In this document: positions 1 through 6,366 of the stretch, piece by piece
Layout: every line of letters starts with the position of its first letter
Numbering within the stretch: the stretch's first letter is position 1
Origin: Actinomycetota bacterium
GTDB taxonomy: Bacteria > Actinomycetota > Humimicrobiia > Humimicrobiales > Humimicrobiaceae
Length of the DNA stretch: 12,740 nucleotides
Assembly: GCA_023475715.1 (NCBI GenBank)
Contig: JAMCVO010000185.1
Location: forward strand, 1-12,740
Direction of reading: 5' to 3'
Notes under the pieces: generated by a model
What the model saw: only the letters and a program-made list of their open reading frames with translations
The model's database searches: none
Told to the model about the DNA's origin: nothing
Made by a program: the position numbers and the translations under genes

Positions 1-23
1 GCTGGATGTTGGAGAATACGGAG
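1..23. repeat. Inverted copy of bases 383-405 at the window edge
   Basis: Bases 1-23 are the exact reverse complement of bases 383-405, which lie inside the E1 beta gene and encode LDVGEYGG. The match breaks at base 24. On the minus strand the E1 beta translation departs from its family exactly where the repeat begins (after KGL). An assembly or template-switch fold-back explains both facts better than a biological repeat. Confidence 0.8.
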
Positions 24-488
24 ACCTTTGGCATCATAAGGTGTTGAAGGCAGAACCACTTTTATTCCCGGAACAAAACAGAACCAGGATTCCCATGAAT
101 GAGAGTGCTGGCAGGCATAAGATAAATAACCACCACTTGGCAGCCTCAGTACAAGCGGAATAGAAGTCTTACCCATCAGCAAATAAGGCATGTTTGCTCC
201 ATTATTTACTATCTGATCTGAAGCAATCGTAACCCAATCTGAAATTTGAAGCTCTATTACCGGTCTCATTCCGGTCATAGCTGCACCAACCGCCATTCCG
301 GTATATCCCGCTTCGGATATCGGCATATCAAAAATCCTGCCGGGAAACTTTTCATACAGACCCTCAGTGACTCCAAATGCTCCTCCGTATTCTCCAACAT
401 CCAGCCCTGCAACAAATATATTTTTATCCCTCAGCATTTCTTCATAAATTGCTTCATTTAATGCCTTTTTATAAGTTATTTCCTTCAA
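1..488 (-). CDS. 2-oxoacid/acetoin dehydrogenase E1 component, beta subunit (N-terminal part, cut by window edge)
   Basis: This is the beta subunit of a thiamine-diphosphate-dependent E1 (pyruvate, acetoin or branched-chain 2-oxoacid dehydrogenase type), which works as an alpha2beta2 heterotetramer in the cytoplasm. About 162 codons are visible. The chosen start is TTG at 488, giving (M)KEITYKKALNEAIYEEML; a GAGGAAG Shine-Dalgarno lies about 6 bases upstream, and this start restores the usual beta-subunit N-terminus. Family landmarks are GLDVGEYGGAFGVTEGL (residues about 28-44), FDMPISEAGYTGMAVGAAM with the conserved Glu of the ISEAG motif (about 53-71), IELQISDW, SDQIVNNGA, and PGIKVVLPSTPYDAKGL near the edge. 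It starts 54 bases after the alpha gene ends, so the two are surely co-transcribed. The last seven codons before the edge (RILQHP...) do not look like the family (usually a residue followed by SAIRDDNP) and coincide with a 23-base inverted repeat, so they may be chimeric. Which 2-oxoacid is used cannot be told from this part. Confidence 0.9.
   Translation of the reverse strand, partial: MKEITYKKALNEAIYEEMLRDKNIFVAGLDVGEYGGAFGVTEGLYEKFPGRIFDMPISEAGYTGMAVGAAMTGMRPVIELQISDWVTIASDQIVNNGANMPYLLMGKTSIPLVLRLPSGGYLSYACQHSHSWESWFCFVPGIKVVLPSTPYDAKGLRILQHP
383..405. repeat. Partner arm of the 23-base inverted repeat (1-23)
   Basis: This arm is ordinary E1 beta coding sequence (residues about 28-35, in the GLDVGEYGG stretch), which is in frame and family-like. 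It is therefore likely the original, and the copy at 1-23 the misplaced one. Confidence 0.75.
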
Positions 489-542
489 CGTTGACTTCCT
501 CTAAAAAGTAAATTAATAAATATTAGCAAACAATAATAATTT

Positions 543-1496
543 TTAGATAGTTACATATTTCAATGCATCGGCAGCAACAGGGAGTTTACTTTCTTTTGCA
601 AACTTTACTGCCATATCGACCTGTTTTTTTACCTCTTCATGAAGCGTTTTTATCTCAACACTTTCCATAATTTTCTGCCCGGTTAATTCTTTTTCAAACC
701 TGGTTATGGGATCTTTTTTCTTCCAGGATTTTACTTCATCGGCAGAACGGTAAGTATCCAGTTCGCCTTCAAAATGTGTATGCCACCTGTATGTTTCTGC
801 CTCTATAAACGTTGGGCCTTTGCCATTTCTTGCTTTTTCTACAGCTTTTTTAACCGTTTCATATACCAGAGTTACATCATTTCCATCAATCGTAACTCCC
901 TCAATTCCATAGCTTGCAGACTTTATTGACAATTGCTCACATTTTGAAGTGTTTTTTATACAGGTACCAACTCCATAAAGATTGTTTTCACATATATAGA
1001 CTACAGGAAGTGAAAAAACAGATGCTATATTTAAAGATTCATGGAAAGTTCCCTGGTTTGTAGCACCGTCTCCAAAGAAGCAAATAGTTACCTGATTGCT
1101 TTTTCTAATCCATGAAGAAAAAGCAGCACCTGTTGCAATCGGAATTCCAGCACCAACAATTCCATTGGCTCCAAGAATGCCAAGCTCCATAGCAGCAATA
1201 TGCATCGAACCACCGCGGCCTCCATTGTAGCCATCGGCTTTTCCAAGCAACTCTGCCATTACCCTGTTTAAATCCCCTCCTCTGGCAATTATATGGCCAT
1301 GCCCCCTATGGGTACTTGAAATATAATCCGTATCTTTCAGATTGGCACAAGCTCCCGCAGCAATTGCTTCTTCGCCTATATAAAGGTGTATGGAGCCAGG
1401 TATTTGGCCTTCCTTGTAGAGAGTACTGGCAGAATGTTCAAAATACCTGATTTTTAACATTATTTTTAAGAGTTCTTTTTTTAAGTTTTCATTCAT
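543..1496 (-). CDS. 2-oxoacid/acetoin dehydrogenase E1 component, alpha subunit
   Basis: This is the thiamine-diphosphate-binding alpha subunit of a heterotetrameric E1. With the beta subunit it decarboxylates a 2-oxoacid (or cleaves acetoin) and passes the acyl group to a lipoyl E2. The 317 residues are close to the usual 320-330. Landmarks: YIGEEAIAAGA (39-49), STHRGHGH (61-68), GGRGGSMH (92-99), GILGANGIVGAGIPIATGAA (106-125), and the ThDP motif starting GDGATNQGTFHES at 142 and ending in the NN pair at 171-172. The loop TYRWHTHFEGELDTYR (235-250) matches the E1 alpha loop. The ATG at 1496 has no obvious Shine-Dalgarno; an out-of-frame ATG-CTA-TGA lies 5 bases upstream. A strong promoter is seen at 1579-1607. 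The bicistronic alpha-beta order is typical of acetoin and bacterial/mitochondrial-type pyruvate dehydrogenases. No E2 or E3 gene is in the window. Substrate choice between pyruvate and acetoin is open. Confidence 0.93.
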   Translation of the reverse strand: MNENLKKELLKIMLKIRYFEHSASTLYKEGQIPGSIHLYIGEEAIAAGACANLKDTDYISSTHRGHGHIIARGGDLNRVMAELLGKADGYNGGRGGSMHIAAMELGILGANGIVGAGIPIATGAAFSSWIRKSNQVTICFFGDGATNQGTFHESLNIASVFSLPVVYICENNLYGVGTCIKNTSKCEQLSIKSASYGIEGVTIDGNDVTLVYETVKKAVEKARNGKGPTFIEAETYRWHTHFEGELDTYRSADEVKSWKKKDPITRFEKELTGQKIMESVEIKTLHEEVKKQVDMAVKFAKESKLPVAADALKYVTI

Positions 1497-1578
1497 AGCA
1501 TGTTTTTAAATATTCTTAACCGATGATATTATAGAACTTAATTATAGTTTGGTGTTAATGTAATATTTAAGCGATTTT

Positions 1579-1607
1579 ATTTTAAAACGTTTAAATTATT
1601 GTGTCAA
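1579..1607 (-). promoter_or_regulatory. Sigma-70-type promoter for the E1 alpha/beta genes
   Basis: On the minus strand a perfect -35 box TTGACA (1607-1602) is followed by a 17-base spacer and TAAAAT (1584-1579). Transcription would start near 1572, leaving a leader of about 75 bases before the E1 alpha ATG at 1496. It lies in the 169-base gap after the hydroxyacid dehydrogenase gene. The E1 pair can therefore be expressed separately from the upstream genes. Confidence 0.7.
1585..1592. promoter_or_regulatory. Possible LacI-type operator in the promoter spacer
   Basis: AAACGTTT, a perfect 8-base palindrome with a central CG, sits in the spacer directly next to the -10 box, within the longer symmetric-looking stretch TTTAAAACGTTTAAA. 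LacI/GalR-family repressors usually bind AT-rich palindromes centred on CG, and a site here would block RNA polymerase. The core is short and the surrounding DNA is very AT-rich, so chance is possible. No regulator gene is visible in the window. Confidence 0.3.
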
Positions 1608-1665
1608 TAATTTTTTATTTGAATTATGAATCAGTTCGCCAAAGAATCTGGAAATTGGCAGAATC

Positions 1666-2634
1666 CTAATTGACCCTGCATGTAGGTACCTGACCGGTAG
1701 CAAACCTGATTATCTCATCGAAGCTCATTCTAAAGGATAATTCTTTGGATTTTGGCGATATCCCTGCATTATGCGGGCTAAAAACAACATTATCAAGCTT
1801 TAATAACGGATTATCCGCAGAAACCGGCTCTTCGGAGAAAACATCAAGTGCTGCTCCTGCTATTTTCCCTTCTTTTAAATATTTTACCAGGATATTTTCA
1901 TTGATTAACTTGCCGCGGCCTAAATTTATTATAACGCAATCCTTTCGCAATAACTTGAACCGCTCCTCATCAAGCATATTTTCAGTTTCTTTTGTTAAAG
2001 GACAAACTAATATAATATATTTGCAGGATTTTAAAATCTCATTAAGCGATGCATTTTTTACATTATATTTTTTTTCATCAATTTCTGTATAGGGATCATA
2101 AACATAGGTATATACCCTGAATGGACTTAGTTTTTCAGCTATCATCTTTCCGATGTTTCCAAATCCAATTATACCGACCTTTTCTCCCCAAATTGATTCC
2201 ATGTTTTCATAGCCCTGGCCTATTTTATCCCATTTGCCCTGTTTAACAAGATTGTGGCAACGAGGAATATCCCTTATAAATGACAATAATAAGGCAACAG
2301 TATGGGTGGATACTTCGTCTGCACAAAAGCCCGGGGTATTGCTTACACAGATATTGTGTTTTGCAGCAGTTTTATAGTCGACATTATCATATCCTATACC
2401 TCTTCTTAAGATTGCTTTTAATTTAGGTAAACTTTCTATTACTCTTTGTGTGATCACGGTATATCCCTGATCAAAGATTATATCTGCATCTTTTGCGTAT
2501 TTTAAAAAGTCTTCTTCACTTCCGCAGTCTGCACCGATATATTCGATATTATGTTCCTTCAATAAATCAACATGTTCCTTAAGTATGGGTGCATGTGTGA
2601 TGCGGTCATTAAAAACTATTACCTTCTTTTCCAT
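1666..2634 (-). CDS. D-isomer-specific 2-hydroxyacid dehydrogenase (phosphoglycerate dehydrogenase-like)
   Basis: This is an NAD(P)-dependent dehydrogenase that interconverts a D-2-hydroxyacid and its 2-oxoacid in the cytoplasm. It has 322 residues, the length of the short PGDH/glyoxylate reductase type without an ACT domain. The order is an N-terminal catalytic half with RRGIGYDNVD (77-86), the Rossmann motif GFGNIG (157-162), INLGRGKLINE with catalytic Arg240, ALDVFSEEP with catalytic Glu269, and SPHNAG with catalytic His288. All three catalytic residues are present. The ATG at 2634 has an AAGGAG Shine-Dalgarno. It begins 56 bases after the aldolase gene and is probably in the same transcript. 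Downstream of an HpaI-type aldolase, a role on an aldehyde-acid or 2-oxoacid product (for example glyoxylate, hydroxypyruvate or tartronate semialdehyde-like compounds) is plausible but is inference. Serine biosynthesis is less likely given the setting. Confidence 0.9.
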   Translation of the reverse strand: MEKKVIVFNDRITHAPILKEHVDLLKEHNIEYIGADCGSEEDFLKYAKDADIIFDQGYTVITQRVIESLPKLKAILRRGIGYDNVDYKTAAKHNICVSNTPGFCADEVSTHTVALLLSFIRDIPRCHNLVKQGKWDKIGQGYENMESIWGEKVGIIGFGNIGKMIAEKLSPFRVYTYVYDPYTEIDEKKYNVKNASLNEILKSCKYIILVCPLTKETENMLDEERFKLLRKDCVIINLGRGKLINENILVKYLKEGKIAGAALDVFSEEPVSADNPLLKLDNVVFSPHNAGISPKSKELSFRMSFDEIIRFATGQVPTCRVN

Positions 2635-2690
2635 TTTATCTCCTTAAATTTTTAAAATATTCCCGTGCGCATCAGTTTGAGAATTACTAT

Positions 2691-3487
2691 TTATTTCTGC
2701 TTTAAATGATTATAAACTTTCATTGTTGTATCAAATGAATACTTCCCGCTGAAGGCAACATGTCCTATATCCCAATCCACGGCAAGATAGTTTACTCCTC
2801 TTTCAATCCACTCTTTAAGATTATCAGTATTTCCAGCTCCGGTGGCACAGCCCAGTAGAGTATTAGATTTTTTACAAATTTTCGCAATTTTATCATACAG
2901 CTTAATAACATTTGGATGTCTTGTCTGTCCAAGAAGTCCAATTGAACCTGAAAGATCATATGGACCCACCACTACACTGTCAACTCCTTCTACATTAACT
3001 ATGCTTTCTAAATTATTTACACCATCAATATGTTCTATTTGCATTATTACCAATGGTTCTTTCTCGGAAATTTTTAAATATTCATTATTATCCATAAAAG
3101 TGTAATTATTAGCTCTTCGGGTCCATATCCTCTTATTCCTTTTGGTGGATATTTACAGCTGGATACTGCTAATTCGGCATCCTGTGCTTTTCTAATCCAC
3201 GGGAAAATTATTCCTGCCGGTCCCATATCTAAAATAGGTTTTACTATTACAGGATCATTCCATCTAACTCTGACTATCGGGGCACATCCTGAACCGCTAA
3301 CTGCCATAATATGCAAGTCGATATCTACATTATCCATAGCACCATGTTCCCCATCTATCCATATAAAATCATAACCGCATCTACAGAGAATCTCAGAGTT
3401 TGTAGGACAATTGGTAGAAACAATTGTTCCAATTACCAGTTCATTTTTTGAAAATTTTTCTCTTAGCCTGTTCAGATTATTATTCAT
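2691..3487 (-). pseudogene. HpcH/HpaI-family aldolase, frameshifted
   Basis: This is a class II (divalent-metal) pyruvate-type aldolase of the 4-hydroxy-2-oxoheptanedioate / 2-keto-3-deoxy-L-rhamnonate aldolase family. These split 2-keto-3-deoxy acids into pyruvate plus an aldehyde. The N-terminal piece holds IDGEHGAMD (His48), VRVRWND (Arg75) and PPKGIRGYGP (114-123). The C-terminal piece, in another frame, holds MQIEH (metal Glu), VEGVDSVVVGPYDLSGSIG (metal Asp) and AVDWDIG. The break falls at bases 3119-3121: the minus strand reads GGA CCC GAA GAG where the family motif GPRRA needs GGA CCC CGA AGA, so one C is missing from a C run. Restored, the protein would have about 265 residues, normal for the family. 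ATG at 3487 is preferred; a GTG at 3496 is in frame. It could be a real pseudogene, a phase-variable gene or a homopolymer sequencing error; everything else is intact and well conserved. Confidence 0.85.
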
Positions 3488-3522
3488 TTTTCTCACTTTC
3501 TGGAAATTTAATAATTTTTATA

Positions 3523-4776
3523 TTACAAAAATATTGGCTGTGTCCTATCCTGAAAATCTAAATTTCTATATCCACTGCTTGTTACAAAAACTGTTTCTTC
3601 AATTTGAAATGTCTTGTCATTAAAGTAATGCAACCCTATCTCAAAATTAACAACCATGTTTTTCTCTAATATGAAATCAGCACTCATATCTTCAAAACCA
3701 TTATTATAGCTATAGCCTAAATTACCATTTACTACTGGATATTCTCTGAAGCTTCTGCCAACACCATGTCCTTCAAATGAAGCATCTGGAAAATTGTGGT
3801 AATCTCTTTTATTTTCCATAGCTTTATAAATTTGTGAACAATTCACACCCGGCTTAATATTCTCAATACCAGAGTCGATAATATCCAGCAGTTTTTTATA
3901 TATCTCGATGTTTTTTTTATCATACTTCCCATTAAATAAAGTTAAACCAATATCTGATGTAAATCCGTTATAAATAATACCTGAGTCAAATCCCATTATT
4001 TTATCTTTTTCAATTATATACGAATCAAGGTCTGTCATACCCAGGCCATTGGGAAAAACAAAATAATGCTCATAGATAGCACTTTCCTTTTCAATAATAT
4101 TTTTAAAAGTATTTTTTAGATTAAAAAGGATTGGATCTGCTCTTATTGTCTTTACTGATTCAGTTAAAGCTTTTTCAGTTATATCAAAACATTTTTCAAT
4201 TACATCAATTTCTTCATCAGTTTTAATAATTCTTATTAATCTTATAATCTCAGAGCCATTAAAAAATTTACAACCGCTAAACTTATCCTGTATTTCTCTT
4301 ATTAACACTTCACTTATTCCATCTTTTTCTATAGCTATCCTTGAGTTTTTGAGATTATATTTTTCTAATATATAGTCCAGTGCTTCCATCTGGGTTTTAA
4401 ATATTCCATTATTAAATATCTGATTTAATCTATAATCTAGCGGATTTTTAAAACTATTTTTTATTAAATTATTGGACTTGTCTGTATTAAAAAATTGTTT
4501 ATAAACCACTATCTCTCCAATATCTTCAACTTTTGTATTTAGACCTGATACCGAAAAAGAATCAATTACGTAAACTGGTTTCTTTTTAAAAGGAACCAGA
4601 CAGAAATTAATTACCCCATTATTATTGGATCCTCCTGGCTTTAACATCCATTCTCTGGCTGAATTATAAAAAAGATTGTAACCGAAATAACTGAGGCTGG
4701 CTGGATCTATAAAAAGTAAACCGTCAAGCCTGTATTTTTCCATTAAATTATTTGCAATTTCTAAATTAAATAACAT
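3523..4776 (-). CDS. M24-family metallopeptidase-like protein (Xaa-Pro peptidase/creatinase fold), metal site complete
   Basis: This 417-residue protein has the two-domain plan of prolidase, aminopeptidase P and creatinase: an N-terminal creatinase-like domain (about 1-175, with LDGLLFIDPASLSYFGYN at 18-35) and a C-terminal pita-bread domain. The five dimetal ligands can be seen: Asp264 and Asp275 in FDSGIIYNGFTSDIG, His337 in GHGVG, Glu379 in VNFEIG and Glu393 in QIEET. The second conserved His of the family (GHG-x-G-x-x-x-HE-x-P) is Arg344 here, so peptide-bond catalysis may be altered. The ATG at 4776 follows an AAGGAG site. It lies 35 bases before the aldolase gene, so the two are likely co-transcribed. 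Members of this fold in catabolic clusters may cleave C-N bonds of small molecules rather than dipeptides; the substrate here is unknown. It is clearly diverged from the other M24 gene at 6348-7574, so it is not a recent duplicate. Confidence 0.88.
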   Translation of the reverse strand: MLFNLEIANNLMEKYRLDGLLFIDPASLSYFGYNLFYNSAREWMLKPGGSNNNGVINFCLVPFKKKPVYVIDSFSVSGLNTKVEDIGEIVVYKQFFNTDKSNNLIKNSFKNPLDYRLNQIFNNGIFKTQMEALDYILEKYNLKNSRIAIEKDGISEVLIREIQDKFSGCKFFNGSEIIRLIRIIKTDEEIDVIEKCFDITEKALTESVKTIRADPILFNLKNTFKNIIEKESAIYEHYFVFPNGLGMTDLDSYIIEKDKIMGFDSGIIYNGFTSDIGLTLFNGKYDKKNIEIYKKLLDIIDSGIENIKPGVNCSQIYKAMENKRDYHNFPDASFEGHGVGRSFREYPVVNGNLGYSYNNGFEDMSADFILEKNMVVNFEIGLHYFNDKTFQIEETVFVTSSGYRNLDFQDRTQPIFL

Positions 4777-4807
4777 TACAACTCCTTCTCTTTTAAAATT
4801 CTTATTT

Positions 4808-4920
4808 CTATTTTATGAGTTCAATTCCGACAATACCCGATTTACTTACAAGGGCGTATATCTCTTCCCGGGAACTATGTGCAGAAAATTCAGCCTGTAA
4901 CAGGCATCGCTTGTAAAATA
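4808..4920 (-). pseudogene. N-terminal stub of a sugar isomerase/epimerase-like TIM barrel (relic copy)
   Basis: The 241-base gap between the zinc dehydrogenase and the first M24 gene holds an in-frame minus-strand stretch reading REEIYALVSKSGIVGIE, ending in TAG at 4810-4808. It matches residues 15-31 of the complete TIM-barrel gene at 8439-9410 (WEYVCALVSKSGITGIE). At DNA level bases 4821-4874 align without gaps to 9319-9372 at roughly 78% identity, including an identical 15-base core. No start codon is seen and nothing of the remaining 290 or so residues is left. This is best read as a duplicate or related gene that has lost all but its 5' end. Confidence 0.75.
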
Positions 4921-5017
4921 ATATTTTTTTACTTATACTAATAATTATCCCAATACAATCAAGTATAGAAATACTATGATCTGCTCTATCGATTAAAACT
5001 TAAAAAGAATTAAAATT

Positions 5018-6061
5018 TTAGAAAGAATTAAACAAAACTTTTATTGCACCGCCTTTTCTACTCTCTACGGTTTCAAAAGCTTCTTTGTAATTATCCAGGC
5101 TGAATCTGTGAGTAATGATTTGTTTTGTTTTTATTGTTCCAGTTTCAATAAGATGCAAGGCTGATTCGAAATGCGCAGCACTATAACCTGAAACACCGGT
5201 ATAAATCATACTTTTTTCAATAAATTTAAATGGATTTACCAGATATCTGTCGTCAGCTTTTAAAGGAATAGCCTCAATTATGAATCTTCCAAAAGGCGCA
5301 AGAACTTTTTCGGCAAGTTCCCATACTTCATGGCCGCCACCACAATAAAATATGACATCAGCGCCATATCCGTTTGTAATTTCCATTATCTTTTCATACG
5401 GATCTTCTTTTTTAACATTTATTGTATGAGTTGCTCCAAATTCTTTTGAAATATCCAATCTCTCATCTCTTGTTCCTATCACAATTATAACATCAGGGTT
5501 TTTTAATGCTGCAAATTGAACTGCAAACAAGCCAATTGGACCCGGACCTATTATTACAAGTTTCTCACCCGGATATATTTTTGCTTTATCTACAATTGAG
5601 CATGCATTTGCTGCTGGCTCTGTCATTGCTGCATTCTCGAAGCTTAGAGAGTCAGCAATTGGGTAAACAGTTATACCGGGAACCAGAATAAATTCCTGAT
5701 AAGCACCATCATAGTGGAATGGAATTGCTATCATATTATTGCATCCTGTATGGATCCCTCTCCTGCAATTTGTGCAAACACCACAGTATGAGTAAGCAAG
5801 TGCAGTTACCCTATCACCGGGTTTTACGTGAAAAACTTCTTTACCGCTACGTTCTACCACACCTGCAAATTCATGACCCAAAACACAAGGATATTTTGTC
5901 CAGGGATGCTGCTTATCCATAACCGTAAAGTCAGTATGGCATATTGCTGCTGCTTTAACTTTTATCAAAACATCGTTTGGACCAACATTAGGAATTGGCA
6001 CTTTCATCAACTCAAAATCTCTTATGTCTTTTAACACAAGTGATTTCATTAAGTTTTCCAT
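5018..6061 (-). CDS. Zinc-dependent alcohol/polyol dehydrogenase (MDR family)
   Basis: This is a medium-chain NAD(P)-dependent dehydrogenase that oxidises a secondary alcohol, polyol or sugar, similar in plan to sorbitol, threonine and galactitol-1-phosphate dehydrogenases. Numbered from the ATG at 6061 (347 residues), catalytic zinc ligands are Cys41 (AAICHTD), His63 and Glu64 (LGHEFAG), and Glu148 (MTEPAANA). The structural-zinc lobe has Cys93, Cys96, Cys99 and Cys107. The Rossmann motif is GPGPIG (172-177). A TTG at 6073 is also in frame, but the strong GGGAGG ribosome site lies between it and the ATG, so the ATG is the start. The gene is separated by 286 bases from the M24 gene upstream in the transcript and may have its own promoter, though I see no convincing one. 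A sugar or sugar-derived alcohol is a reasonable substrate given the SDR and isomerase neighbours. Confidence 0.92.
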   Translation of the reverse strand: MENLMKSLVLKDIRDFELMKVPIPNVGPNDVLIKVKAAAICHTDFTVMDKQHPWTKYPCVLGHEFAGVVERSGKEVFHVKPGDRVTALAYSYCGVCTNCRRGIHTGCNNMIAIPFHYDGAYQEFILVPGITVYPIADSLSFENAAMTEPAANACSIVDKAKIYPGEKLVIIGPGPIGLFAVQFAALKNPDVIIVIGTRDERLDISKEFGATHTINVKKEDPYEKIMEITNGYGADVIFYCGGGHEVWELAEKVLAPFGRFIIEAIPLKADDRYLVNPFKFIEKSMIYTGVSGYSAAHFESALHLIETGTIKTKQIITHRFSLDNYKEAFETVESRKGGAIKVLFNSF

Positions 6062-6198
6062 GTAGCCTCCCAAATTTATCTTTTACCAAAATAATAAGAA
6101 TTTTATTTTTTTACAATATTTTCCTTAGCAAATAGTAGCATTAGAACATACCTGATTTTACATATTATTACATTATTAATAATTGAAGTAGTATATAT

Positions 6199-6366
6199 AT
6201 GAAAAAATATATTGATAAGTTAAAAAAATCTATCTTTCTTTTATCATTTATCTTTCTTTCAAAAATTTTTATATTTATTATTGGCATGTCTCTTCTCTCC
6301 TCAAATTATTCCAATTTAATAATATTTTATATTTTGTTTTTTTATATTTACCAACATGTCAGATAA
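6199..6366 (+). CDS. Possible small hydrophobic protein, 55 residues (doubtful)
   Basis: This is the only plausible plus-strand reading frame outside gene shadows. It starts ATG (MKKYIDKLKKSIFLLS...), is Lys-rich for 10 residues, then strongly hydrophobic with two candidate membrane spans (about 11-30 and 39-51), and ends YQHVR. Its last 19 bases overlap the 3' end of the M24 gene on the other strand. Small basic-hydrophobic peptides exist as type I toxins and membrane regulators. However, there is no good ribosome site, and T-rich AT-rich DNA readily gives Phe/Ile/Leu-rich frames by chance. Confidence 0.15.
   Translation: MKKYIDKLKKSIFLLSFIFLSKIFIFIIGMSLLSSNYSNLIIFYILFFYIYQHVR

Noticed and set aside
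246..461. Plus-strand open frame of 71 codons
   Set aside because: It lies opposite the well-supported E1 beta gene and has no ribosome site or recognisable content.
6225..6262. Short direct repeats of TATCTTTCTTT in the gap before the zinc dehydrogenase
   Set aside because: Only two imperfect units in low-complexity AT-rich DNA. There is no CRISPR-like spacing or larger array.
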